Under the pieces are notes generated by a model. It did no database searches. It had not been told where the DNA came from and worked only from the letters and a program-made list of their open reading frames with translations. From Candidatus Proruminimicrobium quisquiliarum (lineage in GTDB: Bacteria > Elusimicrobiota > Endomicrobiia > Endomicrobiales > Endomicrobiaceae), in NCBI GenBank assembly GCA_018433245.1, contig JAHDRN010000009.1:182409-246408 (forward strand): a DNA stretch of 64,000 nt. The letters are read 5' to 3'. The translations under genes and the position numbers were made by a program. Position 1 is the first letter of the stretch, and every line of letters starts with the position of its first letter. Shown here piece after piece: positions 35,710 to 45,748 of the stretch.

Positions 35710-36992
35710 TTAAACTCCGGCCGCTCGGCCAGTTTTTTTGCGTCCGTTATATTTTTTTCAATAAAAGAATATTCCCATCGGGCGTATCTGCCCAGAGTAT
35801 ATATTCCGTTTGAGTTTAAAAAGTCTGTTATCGTATCAACGGCTTTTTGGCGGTTTTGGTCAAATATTACGTAAGCGTAAGGCATATCAACGATATTTGC
35901 CGTTAATATCTCGTCGCCGTCGCCTATCATGCCGGCCTTTTTTAAATATTTTATCGTATCGGAACAGTTTAAGAAAACGTTATCTTTGCCTGAAAATTCA
36001 ACATACAGCCCGTAACAGTTTTTCGGAGCAAGTTTCGGATTTGCGTTTGAATAAACTCCGACTCTGTAAAACGGGAACTGTTTTTCCGGCATATAAATCC
36101 AATGCCTGCCTTTTATATTTGCCGGAATTTCTTTTTTATATTTTATTCCTATGTTAATGCAGCGAACCGAAGTCCATTTAAGTTTACTTGCCGTTTTTAT
36201 GACCGCGTCCGGCGCGTTTTTGAGCATTTTTACAAGTTCCGGAAGAGGCTGCGTTGAAATAAGTTTATCATAACGGAAATAGCTTCCGTTTGTGAATACG
36301 GTTTTGTTTTTATAGTCTATTTCGCTTACATCAGCGTTTTTTATTATGCTGTTTTTTAATTGTTTATAAAATCCGTTTATTATATGCCCGCATCCGTTTT
36401 CGGCGGGATAATAAAACGAACTGTTGTATCCGTAATCGTTTTCATTTTTTTCATAGGCGTATTTCAAAATGCTGTCGGCGTCGGGTTTTGGAACAAAAGG
36501 GGCGGTCCATGCCGCTGTCAGTTTTTTTAAATCGCAGTTCCAGAGTTTTTCGTTATAAGGCGCCATGAAATGTTTTGTTATGCCGGCTCCGAACATCGCG
36601 TTTGCCCAGTCTATAAACGGCATATCGTTATAAATTTTTATGTTTTTTCTTTTTTTTATGCCGTCAATGCAGTCTTGTTTTTCTTTTTCGGGCAGATAAT
36701 ATAAATTCGCCTGAAACGGAAACGGCACAAAAGATTTTTTTATGTATATAGCCGCGTTTCTTTTTACGGTAAGGAGTTTTTGGTCAATAAGTTTTTCAAG
36801 AAGATTTTTCACGGCCGGATCTTTTATGTGTATAAAATGTCCGGAATAATCAAAAGTAAAACCGTCTTCTTTTATTGATTTGCAAAGTCCGCCCGGTTCA
36901 TTTGACCGTTCAAACAGAATATAAGGCTTTTTTGTAAAATAAGCGAAAGAAAGTCCGCTTATTCCGCCTCCGATAACAATATTATTAGTCAT
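35706..36992 (-). CDS. FAD-dependent oxidoreductase, UDP-galactopyranose mutase/amine oxidase-like
   Basis: This 428-residue flavoprotein has the N-terminal Rossmann motif IGGGISGLSFAYF, the FE-RSNEPGGLC acidic loop and FDYSGHFIHI. The later PYNEKLWNCDLKKLTAAW resembles UDP-galactopyranose mutase relatives and other sugar-associated NAD(P)-binding flavoproteins. The position between a WecA-like transferase and a GT4 suggests nucleotide-sugar or lipid-linked sugar chemistry. True mutase activity cannot be assigned without the full active-site comparison. It starts 2 bases after the upstream gene's stop. Confidence 0.75.
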   Translation of the reverse strand: MTNNIVIGGGISGLSFAYFTKKPYILFERSNEPGGLCKSIKEDGFTFDYSGHFIHIKDPAVKNLLEKLIDQKLLTVKRNAAIYIKKSFVPFPFQANLYYLPEKEKQDCIDGIKKRKNIKIYNDMPFIDWANAMFGAGITKHFMAPYNEKLWNCDLKKLTAAWTAPFVPKPDADSILKYAYEKNENDYGYNSSFYYPAENGCGHIINGFYKQLKNSIIKNADVSEIDYKNKTVFTNGSYFRYDKLISTQPLPELVKMLKNAPDAVIKTASKLKWTSVRCINIGIKYKKEIPANIKGRHWIYMPEKQFPFYRVGVYSNANPKLAPKNCYGLYVEFSGKDNVFLNCSDTIKYLKKAGMIGDGDEILTANIVDMPYAYVIFDQNRQKAVDTITDFLNSNGIYTLGRYARWEYSFIEKNITDAKKLAERPEFK

Positions 36993-36994
36993 AT

Positions 36995-38026
36995 TCAGTC
37001 CATTTTAATTTTTGCCAGTTTGTAAGCGGCAAATATAAAAATTATTACCAAAAAAAGCAAAATAAAAAAGGATGAAATCCCGGCCAGATTTACAAAAAGA
37101 TAAGCAAATACGCCTAAAACAGCGCATGCCGCATAAACCGTTATAAGTATTTGTTTTCTTGTCAATCCCATTTTTTCAAGTCTTAAAGGAAAATGGTCTT
37201 TGCTGCCAAGAAACGGCGATTTGCCGTTTTTAATTCTTACCATGCTTACGAAAGCCGTTTCAAATATAGGCACGGCCAGTATTAATAAAGGGGCGAATAC
37301 GCCGATAAAATTTAATTTTGTATACGAGGTTCCAAGCGCTATCGTCGCAAGAATAAAGCCTATTGACAAACTGCCGGTGTCTCCCATGAAAATTTTTCTT
37401 TTTTTTGACAGATTATAAGGCAAAAAACCCAGACATGCTCCGGCAAGCGCTATCGCTGAAAAATTTACGTAAAGCATTTCGCTGGGAAGCGCGATAAAGA
37501 AAAAGAAAAAAGCCGCAATGGCCGCAATTCCGCATGAAAGGCCGTCCATAATGTCTATAATGTTAAACGCGTTTGACAATCCTATTATCCACAAAATGCT
37601 CAACGCGACCGAAATAAAATAATTGTCAATGAAACTTATTCTTATGTCAAATCCTACGGTTGCCACAAGACTTGCGGCTATCTGTATCAAAAATTTGATT
37701 TTAAACCCCAGACCGCCTTTTTTTATATCGTCAAACAAACCGAGAGATAAGAATAAGAAAGAACCTATCAAAAGAGCTCTGATATTAGTAAGTGTGCCGG
37801 TCGGAAAATGTGTGAACAAGCGTATAATTACAAGAGAAACGGTCCATGCGCTCCATATTGCAAGCCCGCCCAAATACGGGGTGCTTATCTTGTGCGTTTT
37901 AACGGCCGTTACGGGATGATCGTAGATATTTAACTTGACCGCTATAAACCTGAAAAACAAAGTTGCCGCAAGAGATACGGCAAAAGCGACGGTAAAAGAG
38001 ATAATGTAATAATTTTCAGTTATCAT
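36995..38026 (-). CDS. WecA/TagO-type polyprenyl-phosphate sugar-1-phosphate transferase
   Basis: This 343-residue integral membrane protein has about ten hydrophobic segments and the family motifs PYLGGLAIW, LGLFDDIK (DDxx Mg2+ site), NAFNIIDIMDGLSCG, and FMGDTGSLSIGF. SKDHFPLRLEKMG in the last cytoplasmic loop is typical of WecA/TagO. It loads a sugar-1-phosphate from a UDP-sugar onto undecaprenyl phosphate, starting a surface glycan. The Mg2+ and nucleotide motifs are intact. It follows the lipoate ligase gene by one base. Confidence 0.9.
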   Translation of the reverse strand: MITENYYIISFTVAFAVSLAATLFFRFIAVKLNIYDHPVTAVKTHKISTPYLGGLAIWSAWTVSLVIIRLFTHFPTGTLTNIRALLIGSFLFLSLGLFDDIKKGGLGFKIKFLIQIAASLVATVGFDIRISFIDNYFISVALSILWIIGLSNAFNIIDIMDGLSCGIAAIAAFFFFFIALPSEMLYVNFSAIALAGACLGFLPYNLSKKRKIFMGDTGSLSIGFILATIALGTSYTKLNFIGVFAPLLILAVPIFETAFVSMVRIKNGKSPFLGSKDHFPLRLEKMGLTRKQILITVYAACAVLGVFAYLFVNLAGISSFFILLFLVIIFIFAAYKLAKIKMD

Positions 38027-38027
38027 A

Positions 38028-38702
38028 TTAAAACAATCTGCTCCATTTATCGGCGTTATATTTTGAATTTACAAGCAGCGCAGCCGAGTTTGTCTCATAA
38101 TCCGTCAGATTTTCAACGCTTATTTCGCAATTTAAAATTTCGGCGGCGTTTTTAAAAAATACGGCTGAAAATTTTTCAATCGTTTGCCGATCAAATTCCA
38201 GATGAAGAGAACCTTCAATCAATATTCTTTTTCCTCTTCTTCTCTGACAAGAACCGGCTATTTTTCTGCCGTTTAAAAACAAATCGTCTTTGTAAAAAGT
38301 ATCAACGCATGAAATATTTTTACTCACGCAAGAGACATCAGGTTTTCTGTCACATATTATATTAAAAAAAGCGAGAGATTTCTTTAATGTTTCATGTATC
38401 ATTCTGTAAGTTTTTTCCTGATCGTAAATATGCGGCCATATTTCATCGGAAGCTATGAACGAGAATGACAAATCTTTCTCGTGCAGAACCGTCAGCCCGC
38501 CCGTTAATCTTCTGACTATGGGGCAGCAGTTTGAGTTGGCTATATCGTTAAATTTTTGAAAATAACCTATAGTATAAGCGGCCTGCGTCCATGTATAAAA
38601 TCTGAACGTGGGCACAAACAAATCGTTTGTGAACACGATTTCGTCCAAAGCTATATTTGTCGCGCAGTTTCTCGGTTTATCGCAAATGCATCTTAATTTC
38701 AT
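38028..38702 (-). CDS. Lipoate/octanoate-protein ligase family protein
   Basis: This 224-residue protein is of the LplA/LipB/BirA fold. It shows NIALDEIVF near the start, the lipoyl-binding RRLTGGLTVLHEKDLSFSF loop (classical form RRxGGGxVxHxxGxLxxS) and the lysine in LNGRKIAGSCQRRRGKRILIEGSLH. It would transfer lipoate or octanoate to carrier domains. The GGG of the loop is GGL here, which some LipM/LplA relatives tolerate. It is oddly placed between the HD-GYP gene and glycan genes, perhaps only by operon shuffling. Confidence 0.82.
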   Translation of the reverse strand: MKLRCICDKPRNCATNIALDEIVFTNDLFVPTFRFYTWTQAAYTIGYFQKFNDIANSNCCPIVRRLTGGLTVLHEKDLSFSFIASDEIWPHIYDQEKTYRMIHETLKKSLAFFNIICDRKPDVSCVSKNISCVDTFYKDDLFLNGRKIAGSCQRRRGKRILIEGSLHLEFDRQTIEKFSAVFFKNAAEILNCEISVENLTDYETNSAALLVNSKYNADKWSRLF

Positions 38703-38715
38703 GAAAAATCTCTGT

Positions 38716-39885
38716 TTATATTTCGTTAAATGTTACGGTTTGCATGAAAGCATCCACTACTACGGGGCTGAATTGCTTGTTTTTATTGGATATAATTTCC
38801 TTGACGATTTCATTTTTTTTCATCGGTTTTCTGTAAGGCCTGTCGCTGGACATCGCGTCATAAGCGTCGGCTACGGATATTATGGAAGCTATCAGCGGTA
38901 TTTCGTCTCCCAAGAGATTGTACGGATATCCCCTTCCGTCGTATCTTTCGTGGTGGTATTTTACTCCGAGCGAAATTATTTTAAATTCATTTATCGGTTC
39001 AAGAATTTCTGCTCCCATTACGGGATGTTTTTTAATCATATCCATTTCGGATTTTGTAAGGCTTGAAGGTTTATTTAATATGTTTTCCGGAATTCCGATT
39101 TTGCCTATATCATGCAGCAATGCCGCTATTTTAAGAGAATCTTCAAAAGACTGGTATGCGACTTTCAGATGTTTTGGAATATATTTGGCTATAATCATTG
39201 AATATTTTGTTACGCGTTCGGCATGCCCGTGCGTGTATTCGTTTTTAACGTCTATCGCGTTTGCAAGCGCTTCAACGGTATTGAGCAGCAGGCGTTTATT
39301 TTCTTCAAGCTGCTGTTTTGTATCTTCAAAAAGTTTTGCGTTTTCTATGGCCATAACGACGTCGGACGATAATACCGTAAGGAAGTCTATTTCTCCCTTG
39401 GTAAATTTCTTTCCGTCGGTTTTGTTCCCTATAAAAAAAACAACCAGCAGATTGTTTCTGAAAAATCCCGGCACTATGAGTTTGGCATGGTAAAGAGATA
39501 TGTCGTTTTCAAGATTATAAATGAAATCTATAATCTTTTTGTTATTTTTATATTTTCTTTTGAAAGTTTTTATCTCAGAATCCAGAAGATAATCTTTTTT
39601 TTCATCCGGCAGAAGATTATTGTCGGAAAAAAATTTTATTATGGGTCTTGTATTTTTGATTTTTGCAAAGCCTACCGGGATTTTCAGGCCTTTTTTGCCG
39701 CTTGATACGTTTATTATATATTCCTGAGAGTTTTTATCATAAAGGAATAAGCCGGAATATTTAACGCCGAGAGTTCTTGTAACCGTGCGGATGATCATTT
39801 TTGATAACAGATCGGCGTCGTGTATCAAAATCATTTGTTTTGCGACATGAGACAGATACTCTTTGAAATTTTTTCTTCTTTTCAT
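38716..39885 (-). CDS. GAF and HD-GYP domain protein
   Basis: This 389-residue protein has an N-terminal GAF-like sensor region (residues about 20-185), a coiled-coil linker, and a C-terminal HD-GYP domain with HGHAERVT-type first His, HDIGKIGIPENIL, KHPVMGAEIL and YHHERYDGRGYPYNL. HD-GYP proteins hydrolyse cyclic di-GMP using a bi- or trinuclear iron site. The key HD and GYP residues are all present. It overlaps the upstream response regulator by 4 bases, forming a likely kinase, regulator, phosphodiesterase cascade. Confidence 0.9.
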   Translation of the reverse strand: MKRRKNFKEYLSHVAKQMILIHDADLLSKMIIRTVTRTLGVKYSGLFLYDKNSQEYIINVSSGKKGLKIPVGFAKIKNTRPIIKFFSDNNLLPDEKKDYLLDSEIKTFKRKYKNNKKIIDFIYNLENDISLYHAKLIVPGFFRNNLLVVFFIGNKTDGKKFTKGEIDFLTVLSSDVVMAIENAKLFEDTKQQLEENKRLLLNTVEALANAIDVKNEYTHGHAERVTKYSMIIAKYIPKHLKVAYQSFEDSLKIAALLHDIGKIGIPENILNKPSSLTKSEMDMIKKHPVMGAEILEPINEFKIISLGVKYHHERYDGRGYPYNLLGDEIPLIASIISVADAYDAMSSDRPYRKPMKKNEIVKEIISNKNKQFSPVVVDAFMQTVTFNEI

Positions 39886-40247
39886 TGGTTGTTAATATAA
39901 GTAAGAATTTTTTCTTTAAAATCTGACAAATCTATGGGTTTTTGTATGTAGTCAAGAACGCCGAGGTTGTGGACGTCCGTTTTTAAATCCGAACATATGT
40001 TGCCGGTTATAATCATCGCTTTTACTTTAGGATCCATCTTTTTGAGGTTTTTTAAAACTTCCACTCCGCTCATTCCTCCCAGATGAATATCAAGAAGAAC
40101 GCAGTCAAAAGTGTTTTTTTTATACAGTTCTATCGCCTCTTCGCCGGAAATCGCAGTAATGCTGTCAATTTCAAGCCTTTTGAGAAACCTTGCCATAAAA
40201 GCTAAAATTTCTTCTTCATCGTCTACGATAAGTATCTTTTTTCTCAC
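39882..40247 (-). CDS. Single-domain response regulator (CheY-like)
   Basis: The start is set at a GTG at 40247, preceded by GAGG 6 bases upstream. A longer frame to 40289 adds 14 residues unlike the family. The resulting 121-residue receiver domain has DD at 9-10, phospho-acceptor D53 (LLDIHLGG) and K in YIQKPIDLSDF. It has no output domain and overlaps the HD-GYP gene by 4 bases, so it probably relays the signal from the histidine kinase upstream. Confidence 0.85.
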   Translation of the reverse strand: MRKKILIVDDEEEILAFMARFLKRLEIDSITAISGEEAIELYKKNTFDCVLLDIHLGGMSGVEVLKNLKKMDPKVKAMIITGNICSDLKTDVHNLGVLDYIQKPIDLSDFKEKILTYINNQ

Positions 40248-40303
40248 GGATAACCTCAAAATCAGATTGGATATCGGCAACTGCCGCATAGTATAACAAA
40301 AGT

Positions 40304-42451
40304 TTATATGTTTGGCAACTCAATGAATATGTCGGTTCCATGCATATAAGTTGATTCTATCCATATCCTTCCTTTTAAGTTTTCAACGATAATTCTTTTG
40401 ACAATGTACATGCCTATTCCGGTTCCTGATTTTGTTGATGATTTTGTCGTAAAAAACGGGACGAATATTTTTGAAAGGTTTTCTTCCTTGACTCCTATGC
40501 CGTTGTCCGATATATGAATCGTCGTTATTTTATCTTTTTTTGACAGCGTTATGGCGATTTCCGGAACAAAGTTTTTTAAGTTTTCGCCTGTTAAAATATT
40601 ATGTTTTTCGCAAATCGCCTCATAAGCGTTGTCAATAAGGTTGTAAACTATTTCCATCATATGGGCCTGTACGGCGAAAACGGTTGAATCGTCCTTGAAA
40701 TTTCTTATAATTTTCAAATTGCCCATGTCGGTTATTTTATGTTTTGCGCTTAATAATTCAAAAGACAAATCAACAATTTCTCCGAATTTGAAATGTTCAA
40801 ACATAAGCTGTTTTGATTCAATTTTGGCGTAATTTAAAATGCTGCTGACGACATCGTTTGTTTTCTTGACGTTTGTTTCAAGCGATTCTGATATTTTTGT
40901 AAGATAATCAAAAGTTTCGGTCAGATTTTTATTGTCCGCTATTTCCTTGTTTTGTTTAAGACAGTCTATAATTTCGTATTTTAAATCTCCGGTCAGAACC
41001 GAAAACTGGTGAAGCCTGTTTCTTATCTGGTGGGCGACGCCTTCGGCGAGTCCTCCGATTGAGGCGAGCTTTTCGGCCGTAAATATTTTTTCCTGAGCCT
41101 GCTTGTATTCGTCAAAAAACAGGCAGTTGCCCATTGCAAGAGAAGTCTGCCTTGCAAGCATTTTAAAAATATTGATGTCGTCTCTTGTAAAAATATCTTT
41201 GTTGTTTTTTTCGCCTATTACCATAAAACCTTTTACGCCCTCGTAAAACGAAGGAATAACAAGGGCTACTTTAAAAGGCAGCACTACGGAATTGGCGATA
41301 TACTGCGGTATTTCGTCAAACAAAAAAGGATTTTCTTTATGGCGTATGTAATTGATAAACGGATGTTCGTAATCGTATGAAAATAAAAGTTCGTTTGCGG
41401 AACTGGAAAAAGACCTTAAAATTTTGATTTCAAAATTATTTTGTTCTTTGTTTTCAAGAAATATCGCGACAAAATTTACTTTTATCGTTTTCAATACGAT
41501 AATGGCTATAAGTTTCAAAAGCCTTTCAAGATTGTGCTCCTGGGCCATTCCGCTTGCCGCGTGCAGAAGCAGATTTTGGTAATGTTTACTTTTCGCCAAA
41601 AGCAGGTCTTCGGCTTTTAAAATGATCCTTTTATAAAGCATAAAACAGCTTATCGTAAGCAGAAACGTAAATAAATTTGAAAGAAAGATATTGTTTGAAA
41701 ATTTTGCGATGTGGCTTGTAACCGACAATACAAGAAGAAGCATAAATAGAAAAATAACGAGTTTAATTGATAAAACTTTTAAATTCGCAAGGTTATAATT
41801 TGAAATAATCAAGGCGGCCGTGGACAGACAAAAAAGCATTGTCAAATGCGTAATCGGCTCAAATTTGAAGATATTGTAAAAAAACAGGTTGTCAAATACG
41901 AATAAAACGGCAAACAGGCAATAAGTAAGGATTATGTATATTACTTTATATTTTTTTATTGACGTAATATCGTCATTTTTAATGTATTTGTAAGCTTTAT
42001 GCAGCGCAAATAAAATAATGGAAACAGCGTATATAATAAATAAAAAATGAAGTTCGCCCGCCCGCGGATAAGGCCCCCAGCCGTTAATATTAACGCGGTT
42101 TATAAATAAATCAGAGAACAAAACAAGACCGGTAAAAATTACCGTAATAACGGCTGTGACCCATAAAGTTGTTTTTTTAACCGGCGCTTTTATAAAAGAC
42201 AATATAAAAAACATTGAAAATGCCGGAACAAGAATCATGCCGGCAGTACCTGATTTTATCCAAACCGAGACGGTTTCAAACGAAGCCGTAAGCATGCGGG
42301 CGTATGAGAAAAGCCATAAAAATGACGCGGCGCATAAACCCGCGAAGGAAACGCTTACGGTATTTTTTTTATTTTTTATGAAAACGAATACCGCAAGAGC
42401 GACTGCGGCCAGAGAAGAGACGTATAATAAAATCTGCTGAAGATTATACAT
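40304..42451 (-). CDS. Multi-pass membrane sensor histidine kinase with GAF domain
   Basis: This 715-residue kinase has about eight N-terminal hydrophobic segments (residues 1-285, 7TM-type N-terminal domain), a GAF-like domain (about 295-450), and a linker. The HisKA-type domain follows with H in GVAHQIRNRLHQFSVL, then the HATPase domain with N, DNGIGVKEE and GTGIGMYIVK boxes. This arrangement is typical of PrsK/XrtA-associated kinases. It heads the long minus-strand run and starts from a TATAAT box 12 bases upstream of the ATG. Confidence 0.88.
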   Translation of the reverse strand: MYNLQQILLYVSSLAAVALAVFVFIKNKKNTVSVSFAGLCAASFLWLFSYARMLTASFETVSVWIKSGTAGMILVPAFSMFFILSFIKAPVKKTTLWVTAVITVIFTGLVLFSDLFINRVNINGWGPYPRAGELHFLFIIYAVSIILFALHKAYKYIKNDDITSIKKYKVIYIILTYCLFAVLFVFDNLFFYNIFKFEPITHLTMLFCLSTAALIISNYNLANLKVLSIKLVIFLFMLLLVLSVTSHIAKFSNNIFLSNLFTFLLTISCFMLYKRIILKAEDLLLAKSKHYQNLLLHAASGMAQEHNLERLLKLIAIIVLKTIKVNFVAIFLENKEQNNFEIKILRSFSSSANELLFSYDYEHPFINYIRHKENPFLFDEIPQYIANSVVLPFKVALVIPSFYEGVKGFMVIGEKNNKDIFTRDDINIFKMLARQTSLAMGNCLFFDEYKQAQEKIFTAEKLASIGGLAEGVAHQIRNRLHQFSVLTGDLKYEIIDCLKQNKEIADNKNLTETFDYLTKISESLETNVKKTNDVVSSILNYAKIESKQLMFEHFKFGEIVDLSFELLSAKHKITDMGNLKIIRNFKDDSTVFAVQAHMMEIVYNLIDNAYEAICEKHNILTGENLKNFVPEIAITLSKKDKITTIHISDNGIGVKEENLSKIFVPFFTTKSSTKSGTGIGMYIVKRIIVENLKGRIWIESTYMHGTDIFIELPNI

Positions 42452-42501
42452 TTTATATCGGTGATTATATAAAAAAAATAAACCGATTACAATTTTTCGG
42501 C

Positions 42502-42539
42502 AAAAAAATAAACCGGCCTGTTTTTCAAGGCCGGTTTAT
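42502..42539 (-). terminator. Rho-independent terminator of the efflux operon
   Basis: ATAAACCGGCCT (42508-42519) and AGGCCGGTTTAT (42528-42539) form a perfect 12-base stem with an 8-base loop. On the minus strand it is followed by a run of T residues (complement of 42502-42508), right after the RND gene stop. Confidence 0.9.
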
Positions 42540-42555
42540 CGGTTATCTTTTTTAT

Positions 42556-45500
42556 TTATTGGTTAACGGCATGTTCTTTATCTATCATTCTTTGCTCAGG
42601 TCTTCCCAGTAATTTTCTTGACCACATTCTGAATGAATTTAGATATTCAAATATTGCGGGAATTATAAGTAATGTTAAAACAGTAGAGCTTACAATACCG
42701 CCTATTACGACTATACCCATACTCATTCTAAATTTTCCGACTTCGCTTAATCCCATTGCCGTAGGAAGCATGCCGGCTGACAATGCGACAGACGTCATCA
42801 AAATAGGTCTCAATCTTTTTTTGCCGGATATTACGATGGCTTCTTTTATGTCATGGCCTTTTCTCATCATCTGCTGTATATAGTCAACAAGCAGAATTGA
42901 GTTTTTTGCAACGATACCCAGAAGCATTATAAATCCTATCATTGTAAACATACTGATTGACTGGTTCGTCATGTAAAGAGCCAGAAGAGCGCCCACTATT
43001 GCCAAAGGAAGAGCCACCATGATGGTAAAGGGAGTTACAAGAGATTCATATAAGCTTGCCAGAACCATGTAGATAAACAAAAGAGAAAGACATGCCGCAA
43101 TAATGATGTTGGTAAACAACTCTTTCATTTGTTCCGAATCGCCTGAAAAATCGTAAGTTAAATCTTTCATAAACGTATTTTCCGGTTTTGTTTTTTCTTC
43201 TTTTATAATTTTTTCAACTTTTTTCTGTATACCCTGCAGGTTTGCATGTGTTGAAAGATTGCCTTCAATTGATATATAGGTTGATCTGTCACGTCTTGAT
43301 ATTTGTGTCGGGCCTTCTGTGTTCATAAGCGACGAAACATTTTTTAGTCTTATGAGTTTATTGTTGGTGTTGCCTATATAAATATCATCAAACGCACTCA
43401 TAATATCTTTCTGGTTATCCTGCAGTTTTACTCTTATGTCATACTCAAGTCCGTTTTCTCTGAATTTTGCAGGAAGAACTCCTTCAACCATCGCTCTTAG
43501 TTCACTGCCGGCAGTTACCGAATGCACTCCCAAAGCCTGCATTTTTACAGGATCCATTATAACCTGTTTTTCAGGTTTGCCGCTTCTGAAATTAGTTGTA
43601 ATATCAAGAAGTCCGTCAATATTGCCAAATTTGCTTATAAGATGGTTTGCCGTTTTTGACAGAGTAGCGGTATCATCTCCGTAAAGCATAAGAGAAAATG
43701 ATTTTTGGCTTCCGAACATTCCCATATCGTCCAATGAAATTATAAAATCTTTGTCAAATTTATCTTTTAAAAGGTCTCTTAAAATTTGCTTCATTTGGCT
43801 TGTGGAAACTTTTCTTTGTTTATCAGGAATCATTTTTACGAAAATACTCGCTTTATTCAATTCCTTCTGCTGAGGGTTTCCCAACATGGTTACGCAGAAT
43901 TCTATATTTTTTTCATTCATCAATGCCGTTTCTATTTCTTTAACATAATGATTGTCAAGATAATCCAAAGAAGTTCCCGGTTTAGCTTCAAGCGATACGA
44001 TAAATTCACCGTTTTCATGGCTTGGCATAAATACAACAGGTAAAAATTTTGCAACATAAAGAGATGAGAAAAATATAATTACGGTTGCCAAAAGAACTTT
44101 CTTTTTATTGTTAAGAATGTATCTTATTGATTTTTCATAAAATCTTTCAACAGCATGATAAAGCCTGTTAAACCATACTATGGTAAGCATACGAAAAATT
44201 CTTACAAAAATATTTTGTTTTTTCTCAACGATTTTTCTTTTGGTTATCATATATGCCGAAAGAAGAGGAGCTATTGTCAATGCGTCAAGAAGCGATATTA
44301 TCATCGCAAAAACGACGGTCAATCCGAATTCTCTGAAAAACTGGCCTACTATGCCCGATAAAAATCCTATAGGCAAAAATACCGAGATAACGGTCAGAGT
44401 GGTCGCTATTACCGCCAAAGCTACTTCATTTGTTCCTTTTTCGGCCGCTTCAACGGGATCTTCGCCTTCCTCATAATGCCTGAAAATGTTTTCCCGCACA
44501 ACTATGGCATCGTCTATAAGAAGCCCTACCGTGAGAGATAAAGCCATAAGCGAAATAACGTTTATGCTGAAATCAAACAAAGACATAAAAATAAATGCGC
44601 CTATTAAACTGTTCGGCAAAGCAAGAGCCGTAATAAAAGTTGATCTCCAGCTTCCCAAAAAGAAATAAACTACGACGATCGCAAGAAATATTCCTTCAAA
44701 TATTGTAGCCGTAACGTCTTTTATGTTTGCTCTTACCGGCCATGCCGCATCTTTTACTATTTTTAATTGAGGATTTCCTTTTATTGAGCCTGATTTTTTA
44801 TTAAGTTCGTTTACTCTGGCTGTTAAACTGTCAGAAATTTTAACGTCATTAGATTTTGCCTGTTTATAAACGGCAAGAATCAGAGTGTTTTCAGATTTAA
44901 CTTTTCCGTTTTCTTTGATGTTGATTCTTCCGATCGTATAAGTTTCTTCTGTTGAATCTTCAACTTTTCCGATATCTTTTACCGTAACAGGGATATCGTT
45001 GCCTACAAAATTTACTACAACATCGCTTATTTGTTTTATTGAACGGAATTCTCCGATTGTTCTAAATGATATGTCGCTTGCGCCTTTTGAAAAGTGCCCT
45101 ATAGGAATATTTGTGCTGTTTAGAGCGATTTTGCCTGCAACAGAGGTAAGAGTCATATCATGCTTTCTTATTTTGTTTTTATCAATGTTCACATGAATTT
45201 CTCTTTTTGTTCCGCCGAAAATGCTGATTTTTGAAACACCGTCTATTCTGGCAAGTTCTTTTTTGTAATAATCATCGGCAAGATCATAAATTTCATTTCT
45301 TTCAAGGTCTGCCCTTAGTGTAATAAGCAGTATGGGTTGTGCATTCATATCCAGTTTTTGTATTACCGGTTCTTTTATGTCTGTAGGAAAATCATTTCTT
45401 ATCTCGGCTATTTTGTCTTTTACTTCCTGAAGAGCGATATCAGGATTTTTGCCGAGATTGAATTCGGCAAAGGCGAGAGCGTAGCCGTCCTGGCTTGTAG

Positions 45501-45744
45501 AATAAATATGTTTTACGCCCGAAACCGAACTCATGGCGTCTTCAACTTTTTTGTTTACCAAAAGTTCTATTTCTTCAGGGCCTGCTCCCGGGTATTGTAT
45601 GGTAACGGCTACATAAGGAAATTCAACGTCGGGAAACATTCTTACAGGCAGAGTTTTCATCGCAAGCAACCCCACGACTATTACAGCCGTAAGTAATGCG
45701 AATATAAATGTAGGTCTTCTGATTGCAATTTTTGCTAAGTTCAT
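42556..45744 (-). CDS. RND efflux transporter (HAE1/AcrB-like)
   Basis: This 1062-residue inner-membrane protein starts NLAKIAIRRPTFIFALLTAVIVVGLLAMKTLPVRMFPDVEFPYVAVTIQYPGAGPEEIE, a family hallmark, and has twelve membrane helices with two large periplasmic loops. The proton-relay helix 4 shows LLIDDAIVVREN. Members export hydrophobic drugs, bile acids or lipids with a TolC channel and a periplasmic adaptor. A TolC-like gene lies just upstream but no adaptor gene is present in the operon. It ends before a strong terminator. Confidence 0.93.
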   Translation of the reverse strand: MNLAKIAIRRPTFIFALLTAVIVVGLLAMKTLPVRMFPDVEFPYVAVTIQYPGAGPEEIELLVNKKVEDAMSSVSGVKHIYSTSQDGYALAFAEFNLGKNPDIALQEVKDKIAEIRNDFPTDIKEPVIQKLDMNAQPILLITLRADLERNEIYDLADDYYKKELARIDGVSKISIFGGTKREIHVNIDKNKIRKHDMTLTSVAGKIALNSTNIPIGHFSKGASDISFRTIGEFRSIKQISDVVVNFVGNDIPVTVKDIGKVEDSTEETYTIGRINIKENGKVKSENTLILAVYKQAKSNDVKISDSLTARVNELNKKSGSIKGNPQLKIVKDAAWPVRANIKDVTATIFEGIFLAIVVVYFFLGSWRSTFITALALPNSLIGAFIFMSLFDFSINVISLMALSLTVGLLIDDAIVVRENIFRHYEEGEDPVEAAEKGTNEVALAVIATTLTVISVFLPIGFLSGIVGQFFREFGLTVVFAMIISLLDALTIAPLLSAYMITKRKIVEKKQNIFVRIFRMLTIVWFNRLYHAVERFYEKSIRYILNNKKKVLLATVIIFFSSLYVAKFLPVVFMPSHENGEFIVSLEAKPGTSLDYLDNHYVKEIETALMNEKNIEFCVTMLGNPQQKELNKASIFVKMIPDKQRKVSTSQMKQILRDLLKDKFDKDFIISLDDMGMFGSQKSFSLMLYGDDTATLSKTANHLISKFGNIDGLLDITTNFRSGKPEKQVIMDPVKMQALGVHSVTAGSELRAMVEGVLPAKFRENGLEYDIRVKLQDNQKDIMSAFDDIYIGNTNNKLIRLKNVSSLMNTEGPTQISRRDRSTYISIEGNLSTHANLQGIQKKVEKIIKEEKTKPENTFMKDLTYDFSGDSEQMKELFTNIIIAACLSLLFIYMVLASLYESLVTPFTIMVALPLAIVGALLALYMTNQSISMFTMIGFIMLLGIVAKNSILLVDYIQQMMRKGHDIKEAIVISGKKRLRPILMTSVALSAGMLPTAMGLSEVGKFRMSMGIVVIGGIVSSTVLTLLIIPAIFEYLNSFRMWSRKLLGRPEQRMIDKEHAVNQ

Positions 45745-45748
45745 AATT

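Noticed and set aside
38385..38405. TGTTTCATGT in the lipoate ligase gene as a fourth parS site
   Set aside because: Only the left half matches; the right half (ATCATT) does not.
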